NCBI GenBank assembly: GCA_946540435.1
Contig: CAMNII010000009.1
Coordinates: 1-64,000 of the forward strand
DNA from: an uncultured Prevotella sp.
GTDB taxonomy: Bacteria; Bacteroidota; Bacteroidia; Bacteroidales; Bacteroidaceae
Direction of reading: 5' to 3'
Length of the DNA: 64,000 bases
The notes beneath the pieces were generated by a model. The model saw only the letters and a program-made list of their open reading frames with translations. It ran no database searches and was not told the origin of the DNA. Made by a program: the position numbers and the translations under genes. The stretch's first letter is position 1; each line of letters starts with the position of its first letter. Positions 26,919-35,124 of this stretch are shown in pieces.

Positions 26919-28032
26919 TCACCGAGCCGTTTTTCCGGATGATGAGTGTTTTCTGCTGCAGGCAGTGGTTGGCATGGTCGAAGAGGATGTTGGGGTTGTA
27001 GCGACGGCCGCAGAAGAAGATCTCGAAGTGCACATGCTCGGTGGTGGCGCGTCCGGTGCGTCCGGTGAGTCCGATGACTTGTCCGGCCTCGACGTGGTCG
27101 CCCACCTTGACGAAGTTCTTCGACTGGTGGCCATAGAGGGTGACGAGTCCGTTGCCGTGCTTGATCTTGATGCAGTTGCCGTAGCCGGAGAAGGGTCCTG
27201 AGAGGATGACCTCGCCGTCGAAGGCGGCATGCACGTCGTCGTTGGCGTGCGTCTTGATGTCGACGCCGCTATGGATATGCGTGCGGCGGCGGTTGCCATA
27301 GGGACTGATGACCTTGCTGCCGAGCAGGGGGTAGCACCACTCGTCGCCCTCCATCTCGGTGAGGTCCCACTCGATGACGTCGCTGTTCTCGAAGGGGTCG
27401 ACGTAGGGTGAGAAGGACGACGCCTTCTTCTCCTCGCGTTCCACGCTGATGTCGATGCGGTCGGTTTCTTTCCTGCATAGCAGCACCTGCCTTCGCAGGC
27501 GGTGGCTCTTCAGGTCGATGACGGTCTCGGGGTTGATGCGCCTGCCATTGATCATGATGGCGAAGGTGCAGAAGCAGCGGTCGTCCTTGCCTCCTACGAT
27601 GGCAATGGTCTGTCCGGCCTTCACCTTGTCGCCCACCTGCACGCGGTTCTCCGCATTGTCGCCATAGACGGTCTCCAGGCCGTTGTTATGGCGTACGACG
27701 ATGATATTTCCGAAGATGGGGTGTTTATAGGCCAGTCGGACGACGCCCTGGAACATGGCCTTGACGGCATCGCCCTTGGTGGTTGTGATCTGCAGGTTGC
27801 CGTTGGTTATCATCCCAGCCTTTCCCACGGGCAGGGGGAAGGAATACTCTTCGTTCTTCAGGTAACGGAAATCGATACGGAAGGCGTCAGAGCGGTCGAA
27901 CAAGCCTGGTGTCTCCACGCTGACAGACTGCTGCTCCGCCCCGGTGAACTCCTGAGCATGGAGCACCCCGCCGCCTCCCACCAGAAGGATGGCAAGCAGC
28001 AGGACCTTCCGTAGAAATCTGTTACTCCTCAT
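26905..28032 (-). CDS. M23 family metallopeptidase with an inactive first domain
   Basis: A 375-residue exported peptidoglycan endopeptidase-like protein. The start at 28032 is preferred because [27 protein letters not shown] is a signal peptide; in-frame ATGs further upstream lie deeper inside obg. There are two M23-like halves. The first ([17 protein letters not shown] through [15 protein letters not shown]) lacks the catalytic HxxxD and HxH sets. The second has HIHSGVDI (around 250) and HVHFEIF (around 330) and should bind zinc. The gene overlaps the end of obg by 11 bases, so it is translationally coupled to it. The role is probably cell-wall remodelling or regulation of it. Confidence 0.88.
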   Translation of the reverse strand: MRSNRFLRKVLLLAILLVGGGGVLHAQEFTGAEQQSVSVETPGLFDRSDAFRIDFRYLKNEEYSFPLPVGKAGMITNGNLQITTTKGDAVKAMFQGVVRLAYKHPIFGNIIVVRHNNGLETVYGDNAENRVQVGDKVKAGQTIAIVGGKDDRCFCTFAIMINGRRINPETVIDLKSHRLRRQVLLCRKETDRIDISVEREEKKASSFSPYVDPFENSDVIEWDLTEMEGDEWCYPLLGSKVISPYGNRRRTHIHSGVDIKTHANDDVHAAFDGEVILSGPFSGYGNCIKIKHGNGLVTLYGHQSKNFVKVGDHVEAGQVIGLTGRTGRATTEHVHFEIFFCGRRYNPNILFDHANHCLQQKTLIIRKNGSVTSKK

Positions 28033-29185
28033 ATTCAAAATCTTCCAGTTCTTCGTAGTCTTCGATGTCGGCATCATCGATGTATTCGATGTCGTCGAGC
28101 TCGCCTTCGTCTTCCATCTCCTGCGCGAAGCGCGACATGTCCTTGTCGCGATGGACGAGGTTCTCCTCGGCGATGACGCCTTCTATCTTGTTGCTCTCTG
28201 AGTTCAGCTCGACCCAGAGGACGTCTTTCAGGTCGGTGAGACCATAGCCGCTGACGGCCGAGATGAACACCACGGGCAGGTCGTCGGGCAGGGTCTCGCG
28301 GAGCATGTCGATGAGTTCCTCGTCGAGCAGGTCGCACTTGGTGACGGCCAGCACACGGTGTTTCTGGAGCATGTCGGGGTTGAACTGACGCAGCTCGTTC
28401 AGCAGGATCTCATATTCTTTCTTGATATCGTCGGTGTCGCCGGGCACCATGAAGAGCAGCAGGGAGTTGCGCTCGATATGGCGGAGGAAGCGCAGGCCCA
28501 GTCCCCTACCCTCTGAGGCTCCCTCGATGATGCCGGGGATGTCGGCCATGACGAACGACTTGTTGTCACGGTAGCCGACGATGCCGAGCGAGGGCTCCAT
28601 GGTGGTGAAGGGGTAGTTGGCAATCTTCGGGCGGGCGTTCGACAGGGCCGAGACCAGTGTCGACTTGCCGGCGTTGGGAAAGCCTACGAGGCCGACGTCG
28701 GCCAGCAGCTTCAACTCCATGATGACCATCATCTCCTGCATCGGCTCGCCGGGTTGTGCGAAGCGCGGTGCCTGGTTCGTGGCCGAGCGGAACTGGAAGT
28801 TGCCCAGTCCGCCGCGGCCGCCCTTGAGGAGGACGACCTCCTGCCCGTCGTAGGTGACGTCGCAGACATACTTTCCTGTCTCGGCATTGTAGACCACGGT
28901 GCCGCAGGGCACGTCGACATAGAGGTCCTTGCCGTCGGTGCCGTGGCATTTGTCCTTGCCACCATTGCCGCCATGCTCTGCGAAGAGGTGGCGTTGGTAC
29001 TTCAGGTGGAGCAGTGTCCAGTAGTTATGGTTTCCCCTGAGGATGATGCTGCCGCCGCGTCCGCCATCGCCGCCGTCGGGGCCGCCGTTGGGGTTATACT
29101 TCACATGCTTCAGGTGCATGCTCCCCCGGCCGCCCTTTCCTGAGCGACAGAGAATCTTTACGTAGTCTACGAAATTACTCTCCAT
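28022..29185 (-). CDS. obgE: GTPase Obg/CgtA
   Basis: A 387-residue Obg GTPase required for late assembly of the 50S subunit. The N-terminal Obg fold ([24 protein letters not shown], glycine-rich) covers about residues 1-158. The G domain carries GFPNAGKST (about 168-176), [16 protein letters not shown] and TKCD. The C-terminus is strongly acidic ([27 protein letters not shown]). Full length. It is the first of two overlapping genes with the M23 peptidase and lies downstream of adk across a repeat element at 29193-29389. Confidence 0.97.
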   Translation of the reverse strand: MESNFVDYVKILCRSGKGGRGSMHLKHVKYNPNGGPDGGDGGRGGSIILRGNHNYWTLLHLKYQRHLFAEHGGNGGKDKCHGTDGKDLYVDVPCGTVVYNAETGKYVCDVTYDGQEVVLLKGGRGGLGNFQFRSATNQAPRFAQPGEPMQEMMVIMELKLLADVGLVGFPNAGKSTLVSALSNARPKIANYPFTTMEPSLGIVGYRDNKSFVMADIPGIIEGASEGRGLGLRFLRHIERNSLLLFMVPGDTDDIKKEYEILLNELRQFNPDMLQKHRVLAVTKCDLLDEELIDMLRETLPDDLPVVFISAVSGYGLTDLKDVLWVELNSESNKIEGVIAEENLVHRDKDMSRFAQEMEDEGELDDIEYIDDADIEDYEELEDFEYEE

Positions 29186-29192
29186 AATGATA

Positions 29193-29389
29193 TTGGTGGT
29201 TTGGTGGTTTGGGCGTTTGGGCGTTTGGGCGTTTGGTGGTCTGGTGGTTTGGTCGTTTGGTGGTTTAGTCGTTTAGTTGTTTAGTTGTTTAGTCGTTTAG
29301 GAAAGTTACCTGTCAGAAAAGGTAATATCCCTAATCTACCAAACCACCAAACCACCAGACCACCAAACGACCAAACGACTAAACGACTA
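29193..29389. repeat. Composite inverted repeat: GT-rich arm, 42-bp core, AC-rich arm
   Basis: The left arm 29193-29298 consists of 7-8 bp units such as GTTTGGTG and GTTTAGTC. The core 29299-29340 starts AGGAAAGTTACCTGTCAGAA and ends CCCTAATCTACC. The right arm 29341-29389 has ACCAAACC/ACGACTAA units complementary to the left. The core occurs in inverse orientation at 30782-30822. The right arm contains the stop codon of adk. Confidence 0.92.
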
Positions 29390-29962
29390 ATTAATACCGT
29401 CAATCACTTTGCAGATGTCGCCGAAGATACGGTCGAGGGCACCGAGTCCGTCGATGTGGTGGCGTATGCCTTCATGCTCGTACCAGTCGATCAGTGGTGA
29501 GGTCTGGTTGTGATATACGTCGAGGCGCTTCTTGATGGTCTCGGCATTGTCGTCGGAGCGTCCGCTCTCCTGACCGCGCTTGATGAGGCGTGTCATCAGC
29601 TCGTCCTCGGGCACGTCGAGTTCAATCATCGCAGCCACCTTGTGACCACGCTCGGCGAGCATCTTCTTCAGGGCTTCGGCCTGCGGGATGGTGCGGGGGA
29701 AACCATCGAAGATGACGCCTTTGTGTTCCTTGCCAAAGGCATCGTACACGGAAGCCAGGATGTCGATCATCAGCTCGTCGGGGATGAGCTGTCCCTGGTC
29801 GATATATCCCTTGGCGGTCTTGCCGAGTTCTGTTCCGTTCTTAATCTCACTACGCAGCACATCACCTGTTGAGATGTGCTCGAAACCATACTTAGCGATC
29901 ATCTTGTCGCTCTGTGTGCCCTTGCCTGAGCCTGGGGCACCAAAAATAACGATGTTCTTCAT
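29387..29962 (-). CDS. adk: Adenylate kinase (short form)
   Basis: A 191-residue adenylate kinase (ATP + AMP = 2 ADP). The P-loop GAPGSGKGT is at residues 8-16, with the AMP-binding segments STGDVLR and DGFPRT. It has the short form without the zinc-type LID insertion (RLIKRGQESGRSDDNAETIKKRL). The ATG at 29962 is chosen because it places the P-loop strand at the N-terminus; an in-frame ATG nine codons upstream adds only an unconserved tail. The stop codon lies in the repeat element that separates it from obg. hpt lies 94 bases upstream. Confidence 0.97.
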   Translation of the reverse strand: MKNIVIFGAPGSGKGTQSDKMIAKYGFEHISTGDVLRSEIKNGTELGKTAKGYIDQGQLIPDELMIDILASVYDAFGKEHKGVIFDGFPRTIPQAEALKKMLAERGHKVAAMIELDVPEDELMTRLIKRGQESGRSDDNAETIKKRLDVYHNQTSPLIDWYEHEGIRHHIDGLGALDRIFGDICKVIDGIN

Positions 29963-30056
29963 TATTGATTTTAGTTGACGAGTAGACAAGTTGACAAGTT
30001 GAAGGGTTAATACTCTGTTTAATTTTTCAACTTTTCACCTTTTCACTTACCTACCT

Positions 30057-30590
30057 TTATTTAATTCTATAAATATCTCTGAGTGTGCGGCCCTGCTGGT
30101 CGTAGTCGAGTCCGTAACCAAGGATGAAGTCGTTGGGTATCTCCATGGCAGCATACTCGATGTTGAGTGGCACCTGCAGCTTCCCTGGTTTGACGAGCAG
30201 CGTACAGATGTGCACGGCTGCCGGGTTGCGGGTGCCCAGCGACTCTATCATCTGCTTCATCGTCAGACCTGTGTCGACGATATCTTCCACGATGACCACG
30301 GTGCGGCCCGTCAGGTCTTCGTTGATTCCGATGACTTCGTGCACCTTACCCGTAGAGGTCGTCCCCTGATAGCTGGCCAGCTTCACGAACGAGATCTCGC
30401 ATGGGATGGTTATCTCGCGCATGAGGTCGGCGGCGAAGATGAACGAGCCGTTCAGCACGGCCAGAAACAAGGGGTTCTTACCGGCCAGGTCGCGGTTGAT
30501 GCGCTCTGCCACGGCCTTCACCTTTTTCAGGATTTCAGCTTCCGGGATGTATGTCTCGAAAGTCTTGTCTTTAATCGTTACTTGACTCAT
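30057..30590 (-). CDS. hpt: Hypoxanthine phosphoribosyltransferase
   Basis: A 177-residue purine-salvage enzyme that converts hypoxanthine or guanine with PRPP to IMP or GMP. The PRPP-binding loop is VVIVEDIVDTGLTM (about residues 97-110). FLAVLNGSFIFAADLMREI and SYQGTTSTGKV form the pyrophosphate and flexible loops, and the C-terminal FILGYGLDYDQQGR contacts the purine. Full length. A -7 box lies 27 bases upstream. It is followed by adk; the gap of about 94 bases holds short AAGTTGAC-type repeats. Confidence 0.96.
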   Translation of the reverse strand: MSQVTIKDKTFETYIPEAEILKKVKAVAERINRDLAGKNPLFLAVLNGSFIFAADLMREITIPCEISFVKLASYQGTTSTGKVHEVIGINEDLTGRTVVIVEDIVDTGLTMKQMIESLGTRNPAAVHICTLLVKPGKLQVPLNIEYAAMEIPNDFILGYGLDYDQQGRTLRDIYRIK

Positions 30591-30616
30591 AGATAGTTTT
30601 CCCTAATAATTCAGCG

Positions 30617-30624
30617 CAAAGTTA
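30617..30624 (-). promoter_or_regulatory. -7 element of hpt
   Basis: The minus strand reads TAACTTTG, a match to TAnnTTTG, 27 bases before the hpt start. No exact -33 TTG at the usual spacing. Confidence 0.6.
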
Positions 30625-30676
30625 CAAAGAAAAAATGAGAAAAGAGTAATAAAAAAGGATAAATCTCTGAAAAAAT

Positions 30677-30941
30677 TAGTGGTTTGGTTGTTTTGTCGTT
30701 TAGTCGTTTGGTCGTTTGGTGGTTTAGTGGTTTGGTTGTTTGGTCGTTTAGTCGTTTAGTCGTTTAGTGGTTTGGTGGTTTGGTAGATTAGGGATATTAC
30801 CTTTTCTGACAGTAACTTTCCTAAACGACTAAACCACCAAACAACCAAACAACCAAACCACTAAACCACTAAACCACTAAACCACTAAACCACCAAACCA
30901 CCAAACGACTAAACGACCAAACGACCAAACGACCAATCTAC
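30677..30941. repeat. Composite inverted repeat, second copy, opposite orientation
   Basis: GT-rich left arm 30677-30781, core 30782-30822 (starting GGTAGATTAGGGATATTACC) and AC-rich right arm 30823-30941 made of ACCACTAA and ACGACCAA units. The core is the reverse complement of 29299-29340 with a one-base deletion. The array end contains the stop codon of the neighbouring membrane-protein gene. Confidence 0.92.
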
Positions 30942-31360
30942 CAATTAGCAAGAAGCTCGTAGGGGATATTGTCACAAGTGACGGAACAACCCTGCGACGC
31001 TTCGGGGTCTTCCTCGATGGGAGTGTCAGTGGTCTTCTGGAGGGCCAGTTGCGGTTCTACGGTACGGATGACAGTGCGCGTCTTCCAGATAGTGTCGCGC
31101 ACGGTTTCATGCACGATAACCGTATCTGTCTGCTGTAGGGCAACGGTCTGTGCCACAAGTTCGCTTTTTTCTCCTAATGAAGGACGAAGGCCAAAGCCGA
31201 CGAGGAAGCCGAGGATGGAGGCAGCGGCGAGCCAGACTCCGCTCCGAACCGCACTCTGCCAAGTCTTTGCAGAGGATGTCTCTATCCGTTGCTGGGATTC
31301 TTCTTTCAGTTGTCGTGCCATCAAGATGATGTCGTCGTTGGTAATCTTACTTTTCTTCAT
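30938..31360 (-). CDS. Single-span membrane protein, putative anti-sigma partner
   Basis: A 140-residue protein with a charged cytoplasmic N-terminus (MKKSKITNDDIILMARQLKEES), one membrane helix near residues 43-58 (WLAAASILGFLVGFGL) and a periplasmic tail containing DTVIVHETVRDTIWKTRTVIRTV. It overlaps the end of the sigma-factor gene by 14 bases, the usual sign of a sigma/anti-sigma pair. No known anti-sigma domain (zinc-binding ZAS or FecR-like) was recognised, so the role is inferred from layout. The stop codon is in the adjoining repeat array. Confidence 0.7.
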   Translation of the reverse strand: MKKSKITNDDIILMARQLKEESQQRIETSSAKTWQSAVRSGVWLAAASILGFLVGFGLRPSLGEKSELVAQTVALQQTDTVIVHETVRDTIWKTRTVIRTVEPQLALQKTTDTPIEEDPEASQGCSVTCDNIPYELLANW

Positions 31361-31946
31361 ATTGCTTGAGTCTTTTACGGATGATGTTCATGGTTTTGTG
31401 GAGCCGGCTCTTAATGGTGCCTTCGGGGACATCCATGATGACGGCAATCTGTGGCACCGTCAGTTCCTCCTCATATCGGAGGGAGAAGAGTTGGTGAAGG
31501 GGGTCGGGAAGCGACGAGAGCACTTCTTTCAGGGCGTCGTGCAGTACTGCCCGGTCCATATAGAGTTCGGTCTGCTGCTCTTCGGCGGGCTCGCTGTCGA
31601 GTGTGGCGAGATAGTCAGCGACATAGGCATGATGCCGATAGTGATTCTTGCAGAGGTTATAGGCTATGGTGAAAATCCAAGTGGCCGCATTGCTTCCCTC
31701 TGCATAGTGCTCGCGAGCTTCGAAGATACGGAGGAATACGTCCTGTGTGGCATCGGCAGCACGCTCGCCATCACCGCCCAGCTGTCTATAGAAGAACCCC
31801 TGCAGCCGACGGGCATAGCGACGGTAGAGTTCGTCGAAAGGCCCTCGGCCAGCCCCGCCAAGAGAGGGGGGATGGTTCCCTCTCTTGACAGCTGACAGGA
31901 GCTGTTCGTCGGACTGTTTCTGAAGATTGATGGAAAATAGTCGCAT
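31347..31946 (-). CDS. ECF-type RNA polymerase sigma factor
   Basis: A 199-residue sigma-70 family protein of the extracytoplasmic-function type. Region 2 includes FDELYRRYARRLQGFFYRQL and ATQDVFLRIFEAREHY to TWIFTIAYNLCKNHYR. Region 4 includes LPDPLHQLFSLRYEEELTVPQIAVIMDVPEGTIKSRLHK. The ATG at 31946 begins MRLFSINLQKQSDEQLL, a normal start, and follows the preceding gene by 4 bases; longer in-frame extensions run back through that gene and are rejected. Residues about 24-33 (HPPSLGGAGRGP) look like an in-frame repeat insertion before region 2. It overlaps its presumed membrane partner. Confidence 0.93.
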   Translation of the reverse strand: MRLFSINLQKQSDEQLLSAVKRGNHPPSLGGAGRGPFDELYRRYARRLQGFFYRQLGGDGERAADATQDVFLRIFEAREHYAEGSNAATWIFTIAYNLCKNHYRHHAYVADYLATLDSEPAEEQQTELYMDRAVLHDALKEVLSSLPDPLHQLFSLRYEEELTVPQIAVIMDVPEGTIKSRLHKTMNIIRKRLKQYEEK

Positions 31947-31950
31947 GGTT

Positions 31951-33339
31951 CTACTGCTTGTCAGGGTCGGTGGTGAACAATGTTGTCTGATCTTCCTCGG
32001 AGGAATAGATGAGGGTAGTACCGTCGTCTTTCTTCTTGGTGTGGAGTCGCATGGCGACCACCTGGAAATGCGTACCGCCATCCTCCAGCTTGCGAACCAT
32101 AAACATGGATGAACCGACATTGAATACTTGCTGAGTGGTCTGGCCCAACTTGGCATCAAGGATGCTATTGAGCAAGGCGTTGAGCCTGAAGTAGCGTTCC
32201 AGGTCGTGTCTGGCGGCATAGTAGGGCAGCAGGTCATAGAACAGGATGGCATAGTTGAATGCCAGTTGGTCGGCAGGTTGGGCGTAGTTCCGATAGTCAT
32301 TCGGCCGGTTGACGGCAAAGGGGAAGCGGAGGTAGTCCAACAGGTATCGTTCTTCGACATTGCGTTGTTTCACCTTGCGGTTGTCGTAGGGCACGGCGGA
32401 ATAGCGCAGGGTGAGCCCTTCGTTATAGAGGTTCTCCTTCAGGTCGTCAGGCAGCCCCTTGCCGAGGACGAGCGTCGAGAAACCGTTGCCGGCGACGTAG
32501 ACGGGACGCTTGCTCTGGGTGAAGATGTATCGGATGACCATTTCGAGCTGTTTCTCCTGCTGCCACTCTTTCCTGTAGGCGCTGCCCGAGGCGAGGAAAT
32601 CCTCTGACAGCCCTATCTGGCGGAAGACCGAGGACAGATAGCCGGGATAGGTAGCGAAGTTCTCGCAATATAGAATCTTGTCCTGATGCACGCCGATGAC
32701 GCGTTGTAGGATGAGTTTGCCGAGGATGTTGCCTTGGTGTTGTGCGATGTAGACACCTCCCTCATCCATGCCTTGCAGCTCGTTGTAGTCGTACTGCAAC
32801 TGTTCCTGCGGGAACTGTCCGCTATCGTAGAAACGGCGCAGCATGTCGGTAAGCCTCATGGTGTCTTGCTGAGAGACGAGATAGGTAGCCAAGGTCTCAT
32901 AGTCGGAGCCTGGGACGTCGTCGGGCATCAGTTCAATAGCACGTGCGGCATAATCGGTCTGGTCGGTGACTGCGGCGTCCGACTGATACATCCTGTAGAA
33001 CCCATCATGGGCGCAGATGTTAAAGGTGTAGCTGTCGGGGATGGCCTTTTCCATGCGCCCCAGCACACTGGTTTCTTTCTTCATGGCGTGGTCGTAGTCC
33101 TCGCCCGTCAGGAAGTCAGTATATCGCTTGCTGACCCAATAGAGGTTGCGCCAGCCGTTTTCGTCCTGCGGATGCTGGGCAACGTATCGGTTCCATTGGG
33201 TGTAGCGCTCTGCCACACTGGCGGAGTCAGAAAACAGAAGACCGTTGATGACATCCTCGCTGAGGAGCGCTGTCCGCTGTGCATGAAGGGTAAGGCTGGC
33301 CACAAGGGCGAGAAGCGTAAAGGTGATTTTGCGTGTCAT
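31951..33339 (-). CDS. Uncharacterised secreted protein, 462 aa
   Basis: A 462-residue protein with a signal peptide (MTRKITFTLLALVASLTLHA). The rest is mostly helical with TPR-like periodicity (YTQWNRYVAQHPQDENGWRNLYWVSKRY, then later AFNYAILFYDLLPYYAARHDLERYFRLNALL). A central patch IGVHQDKILYCENFATYPGY is notable. No enzyme motif or cysteine anchor was recognised. It is first in a run with the sigma factor (4 bases on) and its membrane partner, so it may act in, or be sensed by, the same envelope-signalling circuit. Family not recognised. Confidence 0.75.
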   Translation of the reverse strand: MTRKITFTLLALVASLTLHAQRTALLSEDVINGLLFSDSASVAERYTQWNRYVAQHPQDENGWRNLYWVSKRYTDFLTGEDYDHAMKKETSVLGRMEKAIPDSYTFNICAHDGFYRMYQSDAAVTDQTDYAARAIELMPDDVPGSDYETLATYLVSQQDTMRLTDMLRRFYDSGQFPQEQLQYDYNELQGMDEGGVYIAQHQGNILGKLILQRVIGVHQDKILYCENFATYPGYLSSVFRQIGLSEDFLASGSAYRKEWQQEKQLEMVIRYIFTQSKRPVYVAGNGFSTLVLGKGLPDDLKENLYNEGLTLRYSAVPYDNRKVKQRNVEERYLLDYLRFPFAVNRPNDYRNYAQPADQLAFNYAILFYDLLPYYAARHDLERYFRLNALLNSILDAKLGQTTQQVFNVGSSMFMVRKLEDGGTHFQVVAMRLHTKKKDDGTTLIYSSEEDQTTLFTTDPDKQ

Positions 33340-33471
33340 ATCTGAATGATGAATTTTAAGTTTTGACTATTGATGATTACTTCTGAAGGTCGACTTTCAT
33401 ATCAGCATACACGCGAAACCGGAAATCGTTCTAAATAAAAACTGATTTTTCATTATTTTCTTATCTGACTG

Positions 33472-33479
33472 CAAAGATA
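33472..33479 (-). promoter_or_regulatory. -7 element of the secreted protein-sigma operon
   Basis: The minus strand reads TATCTTTG, matching TAnnTTTG, about 130 bases before the start codon. The 333-base divergent gap 33340-33672 otherwise holds only the promoter of the rightward operon and A-rich sequence. Confidence 0.55.
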
Positions 33480-33609
33480 CGAATAAAAAATGAGGAAATC
33501 ACCGACAAGAAAAAAAAACTCCTATGTCATCATCGGAAAAGAAAGAGTGGTAACACCGTAAGAAAGAAATCACCACCTGCCACAATCCACGAATTATCAG
33601 CCCCTTTTC

Positions 33610-33640
33610 TTGGCCGATTGGAATTAATTTGGTAAATTTG
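33610..33640 (+). promoter_or_regulatory. Promoter of the membrane protein-STAND ATPase operon
   Basis: -33 TTG at 33610-33612, 20-base spacer and -7 TAAATTTG at 33633-33640: a full match to the Bacteroidetes form, 32 bases before the start codon. Confidence 0.82.
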
Positions 33641-33672
33641 CAGCATAAACCAAAGAAAGCCCATCGATTGCT

Positions 33673-35124
33673 ATGGAACTGAAAGAGAACTACACGTGGA
33701 TGATGGTGCCGCTGCAGATCAACCCTACAGAGTGGCACCTGCAGGAAACAAGCCTGTGGCAGCCAGCCGAGATGAAGCTGGAGACACAGGTGTTCTACAA
33801 CTATATCGAACAGTGGCTGCTGGCAAAAGCCAACAGCACCAACCGCGAGACGCTACCGCAGGACGAACAGAGCTACAGCATCTACACCATCAAGCCGTCA
33901 CGCAAGGCCACGCCAGGTGACACGGCAGAAGAACAGGCCCTCCAGCTGCGACTCTCCGCATGGGCACGCTTCAACGCCACCATATGGCGCCAGCAGCGGA
34001 CAGGACTCCCCTTCCGACTGCTCAACGATGAGCAGGAACTGGCATCCGTAAAACTCCTCGTCAACAGCCATTCTGCCACAGGACTGCTACTTATCCCCAT
34101 CAGCCTACAGAAACAACAGGCTACCACCGACGACCTCATCACACTGAACTACTACCAGGACAAAATCGACAGACAGGCACCACTGTGCGTCTCCGATGCC
34201 GACATCACAGCCATGGACCCGCGACGCGTGGAGAGTATCCGACGGATGGCCGACGGCATGGCACTGACATGGGACGAAGCCACAGGGCCACAGTGGACCA
34301 TGAACACCATCATCGACTTCCTCCTCAGCGACTTCTGCGGTGCCTACACCCTGTTCAACACCACACGCATCCATCTGTTCACCTACCTCCGCGTGCCGCA
34401 GAGCCAGTGGCAGCAGGAAAAGGGACTGACCGACCTGATGCGCATCGTACGATGCCAGAACACCACCTATAACCCCGTACTCACCCAGCCCGACGGCAGC
34501 GACCCGTTCCTCCGCACATTCAACAACATCTTCGTTGGAGCATCGGTAGAAGGCGGGGCCATGCTGACGCTATCCGCACCAGAGGACGACGTGAAAGGAG
34601 CGTCGACATTCATCAGCAACTTTGCCAAGGCCAGCCTGCTGAAGCGCTACCTGTGGGTCTACCTGATGGTAGTCCTTCAGCGACACGCACTGCTCAACCT
34701 CATCGGAGAACTCAGCAATATCAACCGACAGCATACCGAGGAACGGTCCCTTGATGCCCTCGGACAACTCCTCGAACGACTGGCCACCATCAAGACCTGC
34801 ACCTACTACACCCATATCTCCGACTATACCCAGCACAATGAGTTCTACGACTACTGCACACACCGCATGCACATCGACGAGCAGTATGCAGAGATATCGG
34901 AGAAGATGCACCTGCTCGAGACCGTTGCCGAAAGCCGTAAGAACGACCGCGAAGAAGTCAAGAGCCGCCGCATAGAACTCATCCTGATGGTGCTCACCAT
35001 CGCCTCAGGCACCTGCGATGCGCTGACCGTGCTCACCCTCGACCGCTACAGCCCCTATTCGGGCATCATCACCGCACTATGTCTCATCCTGCTCATCGCC
35101 TACGTATGGAACCGAAAGAAATAA
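33673..35124 (+). CDS. Membrane-anchored protein with two C-terminal helices, CorA-like layout
   Basis: A 483-residue protein without a signal peptide. Residues 1-330 look like a mixed alpha/beta cytoplasmic domain. Residues about 335-430 are long helices (QRHALLNLIGELSNINRQHTEER to MHLLETVAESRKNDREEVKSRR) likely to form coiled coils. Two membrane helices end the protein (about 432-452 and 461-479). This order resembles CorA-type channels, but the GMN motif of CorA is absent. It overlaps the STAND ATPase gene by 19 bases and is first behind a strong promoter. I infer a membrane effector or anchor working with that ATPase. No named family was recognised. Confidence 0.75.
   Translation: MELKENYTWMMVPLQINPTEWHLQETSLWQPAEMKLETQVFYNYIEQWLLAKANSTNRETLPQDEQSYSIYTIKPSRKATPGDTAEEQALQLRLSAWARFNATIWRQQRTGLPFRLLNDEQELASVKLLVNSHSATGLLLIPISLQKQQATTDDLITLNYYQDKIDRQAPLCVSDADITAMDPRRVESIRRMADGMALTWDEATGPQWTMNTIIDFLLSDFCGAYTLFNTTRIHLFTYLRVPQSQWQQEKGLTDLMRIVRCQNTTYNPVLTQPDGSDPFLRTFNNIFVGASVEGGAMLTLSAPEDDVKGASTFISNFAKASLLKRYLWVYLMVVLQRHALLNLIGELSNINRQHTEERSLDALGQLLERLATIKTCTYYTHISDYTQHNEFYDYCTHRMHIDEQYAEISEKMHLLETVAESRKNDREEVKSRRIELILMVLTIASGTCDALTVLTLDRYSPYSGIITALCLILLIAYVWNRKK

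Noticed and set aside
29341..30941. REP/BIME elements of the enterobacterial kind or an IS element
   Set aside because: Arms are 7-8 bp phrase repeats rather than 35-bp REP palindromes, and there is no transposase or target-site duplication that I could see.
31947..32360. N-terminal extension of the sigma factor to 337 residues
   Set aside because: The extension runs antiparallel in frame through the preceding gene's coding sequence, is serine/threonine/proline-rich and unconserved; the ATG at 31946 gives a normal ECF start.
33673..35124. True CorA magnesium transporter
   Set aside because: The two-helix C-terminus is similar in layout, but the obligatory GMN motif after the first helix is missing and the N-terminal domain does not resemble CorA.
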